Positions 47,426-55,314 are shown, counted from the first letter of the stretch. The stretch is 64,000 nucleotides of DNA from Cryobacterium levicorallinum (GCF_004402405.1 NZ_SOFE01000027.1:1-64000), one strand, 5' to 3'. The notes: a model not told the origin generated them from the sequence alone. Numbers and translations: made by a program.

Positions 47426-49759
47426 ATGACACTGACAACTGACCAGTTCGTGCCCACCAGCGGAGACGACGACGCATCCCAGCTACTGACCGACCAAGAA
47501 CAGCAGTGGGTCGACAAATTCATGGACGAGACTACCCTCTTCCTCGGGCCAGACCCGGCCATCATGCGTACTCACGAGATCATGCCGCGCACCGCCTATG
47601 AGGAGGAGTGCATCGCGAAGGGCATTGACCCGCTCGAGGTCGACCGGATTCGCAAACGCCTGGCCGGTGCACTTGACGAGGCCTTCGAGATGTGCGAGAG
47701 CATGGGCGCGGCGCCCGGAGCGAAGTGGGCCGACCTCTCCTGCGCGGTCTACACCGCCGAGGGCGATGTCACGTATCTCTCCAACCGCGGCGTGATCGCC
47801 TTCTCCGCGGTGCTGCACCATCCCATCCGCTACATCATGAAGAACTGGAAGGATGAGCCCACCGTCGGCATCAACCCGGGTGACGGCTTCTTCCACAACG
47901 ACTCCCGCTTCGGCATGGTGCACAACACCGATCAGTCGATGCTCGTACCGGTCATGCGCGACGGAATCATCATCGCCTGGGTGGGTGCGACCATCCACGA
48001 AGGCGAGAACGGAGCGTGCGAACCAGGTGGTATGCCGTCGGGTTCGGAGTCACCATTCGATGACGGTCTGCGTGCCTCGCCGATCAAGATTGTGGAGAAG
48101 GGGCACCTGCGGCGCGACCTGCTGACGTTCTTGCAACACTCCACGCGCGACCCGAAGCTCATGCTCGCCGACATCAAGGTGAAGATGGGCGCCACCCGGC
48201 GCATCATGGACACCGTCGACCGGCTCATCGACGAGGTTGGGCAGGAGACCTTCGTCGCGTCACTTCGCGTCACCGTCGAGGACGTCGAGACTGAGGTACG
48301 CCGCCGTATTGGCGAGCTGCCAGACGGCACCGTCACCTTCAATCAGTTCGTGGACTCCACGCTTAAGGAGAACATTCTGATCAAGTTCGCCTGCAAGATC
48401 ACTGTGAAGGGCGAACGAATGATTATCGATCTCACCGGTACCGGCCCCGAGATTCTCAATCGGGCCCTCAACTCGCCGCTCGCGTCAACGAAATCTTTCA
48501 TGTCCCAGGCAGTTCTCTCGTACTGGTGGCCTGACCTGCCTCGCAGCACCGGAGCGTTGTCGCCCATCGAAATTATCACGGAGGAACATACCTGGGCGGA
48601 TGCCGGCTACGACGCGCCCGTCGGCCAGTCGCTGCAGGCATCCTTCCGCGGCTTCTCCGCCCTACAGTCGGCCTTCGCCAAGATGCAGTTCTCATCGCCA
48701 CAGAAATACTCGAACGTCGTGGCGCCCTGGTTCAACCAGATCAACGATTTTCTCTGGGGCGGCACCACACAGAACGGTGAGCAGGTCGGTAATCTGTGTG
48801 CCGACCTCAACGGCATGGGCGGCGGGGCGAAGGCGTTCCGCGACGGTGAAGACGCCGTGGCGCCGTTGTTCTGCGCCATGGCCGACCTCGGCGAGCAGGA
48901 AGTCATGGAAGAAGAGGTACCGTTCTTGCAACTGGTCAGCAAGCGGCTGGTGCGCGACAATCAGGGCTTCGGCAAGTATCGCGGCGGCATGGGTTACGAG
49001 ATGATGGTGGCCTCTCGCGGTACACCCAGCTGGGGTTTCATGACCGTCACCTCCGGATCGAAGTTCTCCTCGGTTCCCGGAATGTTCGGAGGGTACGGCT
49101 GCCCGGTCTATCCCCTGGCCATGGTCAAGGACATCAACATCTACGACATCATCAAGAAGGACCCGTCGCAGTTCAACCTTTCGATGGAACGCGTCATGAA
49201 CGAGCAGCCCTTCGAGGGCGGCGATTACCAGACCGGACACATGGGGCTGCAGTTCGACGTGGCCAAGGAGGGCGAACTCTACATGATCGCCCAGGGCGCC
49301 GGCGGTGGCTACGGCGACGTGCTAGAGCGCGACCCCGAACTCGTCGTGACCGACCTTGAGCTGGACAGAATCTCGGCCCAGGTCGCCACGAACGTTTACG
49401 GCGTCGTCTGGGAAGCTGACACTTTCGTGGTGTATGAGCAGGCAACGATTGAATTGCGGGCCCAGATGCGCCAAGATCGCATCAGTCGCGGCAAGCCGTA
49501 CAAGGAGTTTGTTGCGGAGTTCGTTCAAGAAGAGCCGCCTAAGGACCTGCTTTACTACGGCTCGTGGGGCCAGGACAACAACGAGGAATTGCTGGCGACG
49601 CACTGGGGCAAAATTGAGCCCGAGCGGGTCAAGGGCAAGATCGGAGATTTACCCCTCATCATGGTGCCCGACCGCCGAGTTCTGAAAATCAGCAAGCTCG
49701 AGGCGCGCGTGCGCGAACTTGAGCAGAAGTACGGCGAAGTGGCCGTGCACAAGTCCTAA
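47426..49759 (+). CDS. HyuB-like catalytic subunit of acetone/acetophenone-type carboxylase
   Basis: A 777-residue hydantoinase B family protein, the size of the acetone carboxylase alpha subunit. Visible stretches are GDGFFHNDSRFGMVHNTDQS near residue 155 (metal-site His/Asp cluster), PGGMPSGSESPFDDGLRASP, DLTGTGPEILNRALNSP, KYRGGMGYEMMVAS and GGYGCPVYPLAMV. The C-terminus is a coiled coil (KISKLEARVRELEQKYGEV). I chose the ATG at 47426, with AAGGAG upstream; a TTG three codons earlier abuts that site and is excluded. A strong terminator follows. Confidence 0.88.
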   Translation: MTLTTDQFVPTSGDDDASQLLTDQEQQWVDKFMDETTLFLGPDPAIMRTHEIMPRTAYEEECIAKGIDPLEVDRIRKRLAGALDEAFEMCESMGAAPGAKWADLSCAVYTAEGDVTYLSNRGVIAFSAVLHHPIRYIMKNWKDEPTVGINPGDGFFHNDSRFGMVHNTDQSMLVPVMRDGIIIAWVGATIHEGENGACEPGGMPSGSESPFDDGLRASPIKIVEKGHLRRDLLTFLQHSTRDPKLMLADIKVKMGATRRIMDTVDRLIDEVGQETFVASLRVTVEDVETEVRRRIGELPDGTVTFNQFVDSTLKENILIKFACKITVKGERMIIDLTGTGPEILNRALNSPLASTKSFMSQAVLSYWWPDLPRSTGALSPIEIITEEHTWADAGYDAPVGQSLQASFRGFSALQSAFAKMQFSSPQKYSNVVAPWFNQINDFLWGGTTQNGEQVGNLCADLNGMGGGAKAFRDGEDAVAPLFCAMADLGEQEVMEEEVPFLQLVSKRLVRDNQGFGKYRGGMGYEMMVASRGTPSWGFMTVTSGSKFSSVPGMFGGYGCPVYPLAMVKDINIYDIIKKDPSQFNLSMERVMNEQPFEGGDYQTGHMGLQFDVAKEGELYMIAQGAGGGYGDVLERDPELVVTDLELDRISAQVATNVYGVVWEADTFVVYEQATIELRAQMRQDRISRGKPYKEFVAEFVQEEPPKDLLYYGSWGQDNNEELLATHWGKIEPERVKGKIGDLPLIMVPDRRVLKISKLEARVRELEQKYGEVAVHKS

Positions 49760-49771
49760 TTTTCACCAGCT

Positions 49772-49817
49772 GACCCGGGCTGCGGGACCGTCTCCTTACG
49801 GTCCCGCAGCCCGGGTC
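49772..49817 (+). terminator. Perfect 20-bp terminator hairpin after the HyuB gene
   Basis: Arms GACCCGGGCTGCGGGACCGT and its exact complement enclose CTCCTT; GATTTTCTT follows. It ends only 30 bases before the next gene start, so that gene depends on read-through or on a separate promoter in the hairpin region. Confidence 0.85.
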
Positions 49818-49847
49818 GATTTTCTTGATTGATCGATGGGAGACACC

Positions 49848-50648
49848 GTGACCGTTTCATTGAATGAACTGCTGGCCGAGCCAACGTCGGGCCGCCGTCG
49901 CGCGGTCGTGCTGGACAGCCACGACTATGCCCAATCCGTTTTTCTGCAGGGCAAGCCGGTGCCGTGGCAGGAGCCGATGGCCTTCGCGAACTTCTTCGGC
50001 CAGGTGCAGGGCGTGCTGAAGTCCGACCTGGCCCTGCTCAGCCTCGACCGGTTCTACGCCCAGCGGGTCGCCGCCGACCCTGCGCTTCAGGCAGCGATGG
50101 GCGCCAAAACCCGCACCGGCTATGCCCTGCGTACCCTGCTCGGTAATGCCGAGACGACGGCGTACGTGATTGAACTGGCCACCCTCTTTAGCCAGACCCA
50201 GCGGGTACCGGTCGTGCTGCAGATTCCGTCGCCGATGCAGTGGCTGGCACTCACGCATCCGTTTTCGGGGTCGAACGATGTGTCCGGGCTCGACCCCGAC
50301 AACGCCGAAAACGCGTCAATGTATGTTGCCGACTGGCTGCGCGGGTTCGCCGCGCTGCCGCTGATCGCCGTGCTGCTCGACGACCGCGGCCCGGCTGTTG
50401 GCGGGGTACCTTTGTCGACCTATTCTCCAGTCGCCAACGTGACCGACCACTACCGGTGGGCGCTCGGCCAGCGACACGACGACCACGTCGAGCTGCACGG
50501 CAGCCAGCTGAGCGGAGCGGTGATCAGCGCGGAGTTCTGGTCGTCCGACTCCGGCACGCTGCTGCCCGACGGCGATTTTCTGGTGGGCGAGGTGCCGCGC
50601 CAGGCGGTTCCCGAGCAGGTGCTGAGCCGTATTACGGCGCTGGACTAG
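49848..50648 (+). CDS. Uncharacterised protein, possible accessory subunit of the carboxylase
   Basis: A 266-residue soluble protein that I do not recognise. It has no signal peptide and no membrane segment. LQIPSPMQWLALTHPF near residue 125 and the following Asp-rich stretch (DVSGLDPDNAENASMYVAD), then LPLIAVLLDDRGP, vaguely resemble the barrel strands of the UROD/MetE-like superfamily. This is weak. The GTG at 49848 has GGGAG upstream; an ATG four codons earlier overlaps that site. It is the fifth gene after the HyuB gene. By position it could be the counterpart of the separate 34-kDa subunit that acetophenone carboxylase needs for activity. That is inference. Confidence 0.6.
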   Translation: MTVSLNELLAEPTSGRRRAVVLDSHDYAQSVFLQGKPVPWQEPMAFANFFGQVQGVLKSDLALLSLDRFYAQRVAADPALQAAMGAKTRTGYALRTLLGNAETTAYVIELATLFSQTQRVPVVLQIPSPMQWLALTHPFSGSNDVSGLDPDNAENASMYVADWLRGFAALPLIAVLLDDRGPAVGGVPLSTYSPVANVTDHYRWALGQRHDDHVELHGSQLSGAVISAEFWSSDSGTLLPDGDFLVGEVPRQAVPEQVLSRITALD

Positions 50649-50718
50649 GCGGCGCCTTTGTCGGGTGAGGCATCAGACATCCGTTGTCACCTCGATGTCA
50701 TAGGCCCAGGGTGTACAG

Positions 50719-50756
50719 GGGGCCCGGCCGAGCAGACGTTCGCTCGGCCGGGCCCC
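50719..50756 (+). terminator. 15-bp terminator hairpin closing the carboxylase operon
   Basis: GGGGCCCGGCCGAGC and its exact complement enclose an eight-base loop, 70 bases past the stop of the 266-residue gene. It also lies 13 bases past the end of the rhodopsin fragment on the other strand. Confidence 0.8.
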
Positions 50757-50769
50757 GATGACGTTCGCC

Positions 50770-51066
50770 CTATTTCACGACGTCCGCGGGCTTGATCGAC
50801 CGAGACAATTCCCCGGCGTCCTCGACGGACAGTTCCTCCAGCGCGAATGCCGGGTCGTCGGCAAAGGATTTCATCCGCGCAATCTGGAAGATAATGAGCC
50901 CATAGAGCGCCTTCGCCAGAATGTCGGCTATCGAGTATCCGAGTTGCTTACCGACCCAGGCGTCTCCACCGCTCACACCGATGGCCGGAAGCAGGTACGC
51001 GATCGGATAGACACCCCAGGTCAGAATTTTGCTGTGAGAAACGGCGCCCAGATTGTGCACCACCAC
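50770..51066 (-). pseudogene. 3' fragment of a second rhodopsin gene (helices F and G)
   Basis: The frame gives 98 residues. From about residue 14 it reads ILTWGVYPIAYLLPAIG, then DAWVGKQLGYSIADILAKAL with the retinal lysine, YGLIIFQIARMKSFADDPAF and a charged tail. This aligns closely with residues 197-280 of the intact rhodopsin at 33863-34705 but differs at many positions, so it is a paralogue and not a recent copy. Helices A to E are missing, and residues 1-13 (HNLGAVSHSK) are unrelated. The retained part is free of stops. It cannot form a pump by itself. Confidence 0.88.
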
Positions 51067-51135
51067 AGGGACAAAGTGTGACCGGCACTTAGCGGGGCCC
51101 TGGCCTGATGCGGCGCGGGTCCCGGCTGGCTGTGG

Positions 51136-51858
51136 TCAGGCAGAGCGACGGCGGCCTACGGCTGCTTCCTGCTCGAGCGGGGTGGCCGCGGCCAGTGGAA
51201 CGTTGAGAAAGTCGACTACCGGTTGAAACGCCCGAAACCGTTCAATGACGAGGTCGGTGAAATTCTCGTCGAGCGCGACGTCGCCGGGCAGGTGGCCGAC
51301 CAGCGCCCAGCTGCGATTGAGCAAAAGGTCAGCCGCCGGATGGCCGACCGGGAAGCCGCGCGGCGGGCGGATGAGCTTGTTGCCGCCGAACGGTTGCGCC
51401 AGTTGTGTGAGCGCGGGCGTGGCGAGCAGAGAGCGCAGCTCTCCGTGGTGGTCGAGCACGTAGTCGCGGATGGCCCGTAGCTGCGGTGGCGGCGGGCTGT
51501 AGGCACCGCCGGCCACCATGACGCTGCGCACACCCACCTGCAGAAAGTATCCCGCTCCCCCAGCCTTCTCCAGTCCACGGGGTGGCCAGTGGGCAGCGAG
51601 ATGAGTCTTATACGGCGACTTGTCGTTCGAGAATCGAACGTCACGATAGATGCGCATCATGGCCTTGTTCGGCGGGCGCACACACTCGGCCGCGAAGTCG
51701 CCCAACGCAAGGTTGATTCGCTCGATGACCGCAAGCATCCGGTCTTTCAACTCGTGCTCGTAAATCGCTTTGTGCTCCTGGAACCAATCGCGTTCGTTGC
51801 GATGCTCGAGTTCGTCGAGAAAGTCGAATGTCCGTTCGTTGAAGTGAGGGCCCACCAC
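51136..51858 (-). CDS. DUF2461-family protein
   Basis: A 240-residue cytoplasmic protein of the DUF2461 (TIGR02453-like) family of unknown function. Family features are FLDELEHRNERDWFQEHK near residue 13, MMRIYRDVRFSNDKSPYKTH near 67, then FLQVGVRSVMVAGGAYSPPP and the late RGFPVGHPAADLL. The GTG start is followed by a second GTG. The gene lies close downstream of the glycosylase gene (six bases), so the two are probably co-transcribed. Confidence 0.85.
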   Translation of the reverse strand: MVGPHFNERTFDFLDELEHRNERDWFQEHKAIYEHELKDRMLAVIERINLALGDFAAECVRPPNKAMMRIYRDVRFSNDKSPYKTHLAAHWPPRGLEKAGGAGYFLQVGVRSVMVAGGAYSPPPPQLRAIRDYVLDHHGELRSLLATPALTQLAQPFGGNKLIRPPRGFPVGHPAADLLLNRSWALVGHLPGDVALDENFTDLVIERFRAFQPVVDFLNVPLAAATPLEQEAAVGRRRSA

Positions 51859-51864
51859 GCGAGA

Positions 51865-52434
51865 CTACGCCTTCGCGGCTGCCTTAGCGGCGCGCTTGGT
51901 CTCGCGCACGCGAGTGAGCGATTCGGGGTCGACAATGTCGGCCACCGATCGGTATGACCCTTCCTCCCCATAGGGAGCGGATGCTTCGCGCCAGCCGGCC
52001 GCGTCGACTCCGAGTCGTTTACCGAGGAGTGCGAGAAAAATCCTCGCTTTCTGTTCGCCAAACCCGGGCAGTGACTTCAGCCGACGGAATATTTCCTTGC
52101 CGTCGGGATCGCCCTCCGTCCAGATCGAGGCGGTGCAGCCGTTCCAGTTGCTCATGATGGCCCCGGCCACCGATTGGGTACGCGCCGCCATCGAACCCGG
52201 GTAGCGGTGCACGGCCGGTGACGCGCGGAACATCTCGGCGAAGGCATCCGTGTCGAAGTCGGCGATCACTTTCGGATCAAGGGTGCCGATCCGTTCGCGA
52301 ATCTTGGCCGGACCGGCAAAAGCCGTTTCCATCGCAACCTGCTGGTCGAGCAGCATTCCGATGAGCAGCGCGAACGGATTCTCACTGAGGAGGGCGTCGG
52401 CGGTGTCATCGCCGGTGATGTGCAGCGTCGTCAT
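51865..52434 (-). CDS. HhH-GPD family base-excision protein
   Basis: A 189-residue protein of the uncharacterised actinobacterial HhH-GPD group. It has the N-terminal DALLSENPFALLIGMLLDQQ, where the glycosylase fold begins, VAMETAFAGPAKIRERIG, the helix-hairpin-helix LKSLPGFGEQKARIFLALLG near residue 125, and a basic Ala/Lys tail. The usual catalytic Lys/Asp pair of HhH-GPD enzymes is not obvious to me, so DNA glycosylase activity is uncertain. I chose the ATG at 52434 because the homologous region begins there. Confidence 0.82.
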   Translation of the reverse strand: MTTLHITGDDTADALLSENPFALLIGMLLDQQVAMETAFAGPAKIRERIGTLDPKVIADFDTDAFAEMFRASPAVHRYPGSMAARTQSVAGAIMSNWNGCTASIWTEGDPDGKEIFRRLKSLPGFGEQKARIFLALLGKRLGVDAAGWREASAPYGEEGSYRSVADIVDPESLTRVRETKRAAKAAAKA

Positions 52435-52501
52435 GGGAATCAGTCTGCCACCGCCACCCTGTGCAGCCGACCCGGTACGGCCCGGTTCACGACGGACGGG
52501 G

Positions 52502-52957
52502 CTATCGGCGCCCACGCAGCGCCCGACGGAGTACTGTGCTCGCCCCGGTCGCCCACAGTGCCCACAGCACGAGAAGCGGCTGGAACAACAGTCGGATGAA
52601 GCGGCTTTGGTCGGTGTCGAGGCCGAACGCGTCGGTCTTCGTCAGGTACTGCGAGATGTTTCCGGGGAAGATGGCGATGAAGAAGGCCGCTACCACGAAT
52701 CCGACCAGCACACGCTGCTTCGCGGCGACGAGGAGGGCCACGCCGAGGGTGATCTCCACCACCCCGGAGCCGAGCACGACGAGGTCGTCGTTCAGCGGTA
52801 CCCACTCCGGCACCTGTGCCTGGAAATCGTCACGCGCGACCGTGAGGTGGGTGGCTCCGGCACCGGCCAGGACCAGTCCGAGCGCGATCCGTGCCGCCGT
52901 GCGTGGGATCGACCCGGTGCGGGAGGTACGGGATCTCTGCTTGGCCGTCTCAGTCAT
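52502..52957 (-). CDS. DoxX-like four-helix membrane protein
   Basis: A 151-residue membrane protein with four hydrophobic segments (ARIALGLVLAGAGATHL, VVLGSGVVEITLGVALLVAA, LVGFVVAAFFIAIFPGN, LLFQPLLVLWALWATGAS) and a basic N-terminus, like the DoxX/DUF4267-type membrane proteins. The function is unknown. The following 170 bases (52958-53127) hold no gene that I recognise. Confidence 0.75.
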   Translation of the reverse strand: MTETAKQRSRTSRTGSIPRTAARIALGLVLAGAGATHLTVARDDFQAQVPEWVPLNDDLVVLGSGVVEITLGVALLVAAKQRVLVGFVVAAFFIAIFPGNISQYLTKTDAFGLDTDQSRFIRLLFQPLLVLWALWATGASTVLRRALRGRR

Positions 52958-53127
52958 GCCAGAACGCTAACACTCGACGCAGTCAACCGACGCAATTCCA
53001 TCGGACGAGCGGCCGCTCGGGTGGCGGTGGACTTCTTTTGGGGGCACTGCGTCCACGCGCAGACCGCGCCGAGCCTCACTTCGTCGTGCAGTCGGGCGGA
53101 CTATCGTGCGACGGGGCAACGAGTTCG

Positions 53128-53802
53128 CTACTCCCGGCCGTCCTCGAGCGGGATGAGCATGGTGCGGAACGGACCGGCAACGGCGTGGAGGTCCCAGATG
53201 CGATCAGCGACGCCATCGATGCCGTTGGCAAGCTGAAGCTGGGGGATGCCGCCGGGGATCACCAGTTGGTTAACCCGGATACCGTCACCCTCTAGGGCAT
53301 CGTGCAGCATCTCGCCGTAGGCGCTCTCGGCGGGGAAGGCGATCGACGTGCCGGCGAAGCCGGCGCGCGCCTGCACCGAGGTCCCGCCGTTAATCAGGAT
53401 GATGCTGCCGCTTCCTGCCAGACGCATTCCCGGCAGCACCGTGCGCACGGCGTGGATGAGTCCGAGGGCCGAGAACTGCAATGCCTCCAGCGCCAGCTCA
53501 GGAGTCATCTCCAGCACCGACTTCAGGTAGTCGCGCGACGGGAGAGGACTGTACTGCAGCGCAGTAATGGGACCGAGCTCTGCCGCGGCACGTGCAAGGG
53601 CAGCTTCGAGCGACGCGGGCGTGCGGACATCCGCAGCGTAACCACTCGCGGTGAAGCCGGCATCGGTCAGCTCGGCTGCCATAGCGTCCAGCTTCGACTG
53701 GTTCCTGGATATCAGGGCAAGCGAGAAGCCCTCGCGCCCGAACCGGCGCGCAACCGCTGCGCCGAGTCCCGGTCCGGCTCCGATGATGGCGATGACAGGC
53801 AC
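53128..53802 (-). CDS. Short-chain dehydrogenase-like protein without the Tyr-Lys pair
   Basis: A 224-residue Rossmann-fold protein. The nucleotide motif is VIAIIGAGPGLGAAVARRFG at the N-terminus, followed by LALISRNQSKLDAMAAEL and GYAADVRTPASLEAALARA. The serine region is GSGSIILINGGTSVQ near residue 134, but the usual YxxxK pair is replaced by AYGEM, so normal SDR chemistry is doubtful. The GTG start has GAAGGAG seven bases upstream; the longer frame to 53889 runs into the repeat at 53856 and is rejected. It lies directly left of the oldest-looking ychF-end repeat. Confidence 0.8.
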   Translation of the reverse strand: MPVIAIIGAGPGLGAAVARRFGREGFSLALISRNQSKLDAMAAELTDAGFTASGYAADVRTPASLEAALARAAAELGPITALQYSPLPSRDYLKSVLEMTPELALEALQFSALGLIHAVRTVLPGMRLAGSGSIILINGGTSVQARAGFAGTSIAFPAESAYGEMLHDALEGDGIRVNQLVIPGGIPQLQLANGIDGVADRIWDLHAVAGPFRTMLIPLEDGRE

Positions 53803-53855
53803 GATGGTCTCCTTCGATTGATGCTCTCGTGACGAATATCGCAAGAAACTTGAGC

Positions 53856-53896
53856 CTAAGCGTTGAACCTGAAATCCAGCACGTTCCAACGGCTGC
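53856..53896 (-). repeat. ychF 3'-end repeat, copy 1 (most diverged)
   Basis: On the minus strand the codons read N-V-L-D-F-R-F-N-A-stop, against D-V-V-E-F-R-F-N-V-stop at the true ychF end (58585). The stop codon is at 53856-53858. The arm upstream of the codons shares only TTGGAACGTG with the other copies. Confidence 0.7.
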
Positions 53897-53929
53897 CTGC
53901 ATGAAGTCCGGAGACTGCGGCACGCGCAT

Positions 53930-54067
53930 TCAGGGATGCATTGACGCGATGACTAGTCCGACGTCGCACGGGTACGGGGCCCGTCTTTCGAACAGCCGCC
54001 CCAGTTGGGCGAAGTCTCGCGCCCCCAACGCATTGTGCGCAACTACCTTGATCGAAGAATCTGTCAC
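53930..54067 (-). CDS. Small ORF coupled to higA, possibly a truncated acetyltransferase
   Basis: A 45-residue frame starting with GTG at 54067, overlapping the higA stop by four bases (GTGA), so translation should be coupled. The sequence (VVAHNALGARDFAQLGRLFE, then a short PYPCDVGLVIASMHP) vaguely resembles the beginning of GNAT acetyltransferases and then stops. It ends 34 bases from ychF-end repeat copy 1. I read it as a cassette gene cut off near the repeat. It is too short for a certain family call. Confidence 0.4.
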   Translation of the reverse strand: MTDSSIKVVAHNALGARDFAQLGRLFERRAPYPCDVGLVIASMHP

Positions 54068-54384
54068 GCGACCTTCAGCGGTGTGATCGATGCAACCTTG
54101 TCCCGCAGCGCCCGGCGCTCGCGACGCAGCTCATAGTTGGACTGCAGGTTCATCCAGAACTCTTCCGATGTTCCGAAGTACCGCGCCAGGCGGATCGCCG
54201 TGTCGGCCGTAATGCCCCGCTTGCCGTGCACGATCTCATTGATCCGGCGCGGCGGCACCCCAATGCTGACCGCGAGCTTGTTCTGCGTGATCCCGAATCC
54301 ATCGATGAAGTCCTCCATCAGGATCTCTCCCGGATGGATCGGCTCGATCGAGTCGTTCTCAGTGGTAGTCGACGAGTTCGACAT
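54064..54384 (-). CDS. higA: HigA-type antitoxin
   Basis: A 106-residue XRE-family antitoxin that neutralises HigB and represses its own promoter. The HTH reads ITQNKLAVSIGVPPRRINEIVHGKRGITADTAIRLARYFGTS, preceded by the family start HPGEILMEDF. The C-terminal part binds toxin. The start lies inside higB (26-base overlap), so the order is toxin then antitoxin, as is usual for higBA. It lies in the cassette between ychF-end repeats 1 and 2. Confidence 0.93.
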   Translation of the reverse strand: MSNSSTTTENDSIEPIHPGEILMEDFIDGFGITQNKLAVSIGVPPRRINEIVHGKRGITADTAIRLARYFGTSEEFWMNLQSNYELRRERRALRDKVASITPLKVA

Positions 54385-54640
54385 GGTCTGCTCCTCCTTC
54401 TCTCCAGACGAAGCAGATGCGCCACTGGACGTTCACCCGGATGTTGTACTGACCTCGACGGTCCCCGACCAGCTGTTCCAAACGATTGCCCGGAGGGATC
54501 CGAAGGTCCTCAAGATCCTTGGCCGCATTGACCAACTCGAGTTTCCGCAGGGTCGCTCGCTGCACCGCGCGGTCGACACCCTTGACGTACTGCTCATGCC
54601 AGATCTTTCCAGTGTCCTTGATACCGAAAGACCTGATCAC
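54359..54640 (-). CDS. higB: HigB-type mRNA interferase toxin
   Basis: A 93-residue RelE/ParE-superfamily toxin that cleaves mRNA on the ribosome. Family features are MIRSFGIKDTGKIWHE at the start, ATLRKLELVNAAKDLEDLR, IPPGNRLEQLVGDRRGQYNI (the basic active-site loop), and NVQWRICFVWREGGADHVEL. The GTG start falls inside an inverted repeat. A TATAGA element ends eight bases upstream, so the message may be leaderless. The promoter region runs into ychF-end repeat copy 2. Confidence 0.92.
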   Translation of the reverse strand: MIRSFGIKDTGKIWHEQYVKGVDRAVQRATLRKLELVNAAKDLEDLRIPPGNRLEQLVGDRRGQYNIRVNVQWRICFVWREGGADHVELVDYH

Positions 54641-54648
54641 ACGATCAG
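54633..54648. promoter_or_regulatory. Probable HigA operator over the higB start
   Basis: CTGATC-ACAC-GATCAG is a perfect inverted repeat. It covers the higB GTG (54638-54640) and lies just after the TATAGA -10 candidate, where HigA binding would block transcription. Confidence 0.65.
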
Positions 54649-54673
54649 TCTATAACGCATCGCGTCAATAACG

Positions 54674-54718
54674 CTATACGTTAAACCTGAACTCCACCGG
54701 ATTCCGTGACAAAGCAAC
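54674..54718 (-). repeat. ychF 3'-end repeat, copy 2
   Basis: The minus-strand codons read P-V-E-F-R-F-N-V-stop, with the stop at 54674-54676. The non-ychF arm GCTTTGTCACGGAA matches those of copies 3 and 4 at most positions. The hypothetical gene to its right stops two bases beyond the arm. Confidence 0.85.
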
Positions 54719-54719
54719 T

Positions 54720-55145
54720 TCACGCCTGGCGATCGAGGCGCTCGTCATCGTCCGGTGTGATGACCATTCCTTCATGCGTCACTGTCGCTCCGAGCACCTC
54801 GCCGTGCTTGTCGAGGAACACCACATCAACATCACCCAGCTCGGTCCAGGGCTCCGTGCTCGCAACATCAGGGAAGATGCCTCCCAGACCGTCGAGCGCC
54901 TGAATGATTTCGCGGTCGTAGGCGAACCTACGCTTCACCGCGGTGAGGCGCTGTCGCGCGTAGCCGTTCCCAGGCTTAACACCGACAGTTCTCGTCGATT
55001 CCAGGTGCGCCAGTTGCGCGACCAGCGGGTGACCGTCGTCACCGTTGTTAAAGACCAGTTCTATATGGGCAATTCTGGCTCGCAGCGACTGCATCCATTC
55101 CCTCTGCGCATCACGCATGATGGACTGTCCCGATCCAGAAACCAT
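54720..55145 (-). CDS. Hypothetical protein in cassette 2
   Basis: A 141-residue soluble, acidic protein that I do not recognise. The N-terminal half is helical (REWMQSLRARIAHIELVFNN, LVAQLAHLES, YARQRLTAVKRRFAYDREII) and the C-terminal half looks like beta strands (DVDVVFLDKHGEVLGATVTH, then GMVITPDDDERLDRQA). ATGs at residues 1 and 10 are both possible starts. The stop codon lies two bases from the arm of ychF-end repeat copy 2, and the gene body fills the space to copy 3. Confidence 0.6.
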   Translation of the reverse strand: MVSGSGQSIMRDAQREWMQSLRARIAHIELVFNNGDDGHPLVAQLAHLESTRTVGVKPGNGYARQRLTAVKRRFAYDREIIQALDGLGGIFPDVASTEPWTELGDVDVVFLDKHGEVLGATVTHEGMVITPDDDERLDRQA

Positions 55146-55270
55146 GGCCTTGTTCTCCTCTCGCGACCGGCGTTCGCGTCGCGGTCACGCAGGCACGGGA
55201 CGACGATCAGCTATCTGCGCATGTCACTCCTCGCAGGGAGTCAAATTGTATACGCCGGCCCAGTACGAGC

Positions 55271-55314
55271 TCAAACGTTGAAGCGGAACTCCACCACGTT
55301 CCGTCACTAAGCAA
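55271..55314 (-). repeat. ychF 3'-end repeat, copy 3
   Basis: The minus-strand codons read N-V-V-E-F-R-F-N-V-stop, the same residues as the real YchF end apart from the first, but with different synonymous codons (CGC, TTC, GTT, and TGA as stop). The arm is GCTTAGTGACGGAACG. Confidence 0.9.

Noticed and set aside
51205-51235. Another ychF-end-like sequence (V-V-D-F-L-N-V on the minus strand)
   Set aside because: It falls inside the DUF2461 gene in its proper frame, lacks the stop and the arm, and is best explained by chance.
52958-53010. Possible further ychF-end copy left of the SDR gene
   Set aside because: Only scattered matches to the consensus are found and no coding trace of the VEFRFNV stretch.
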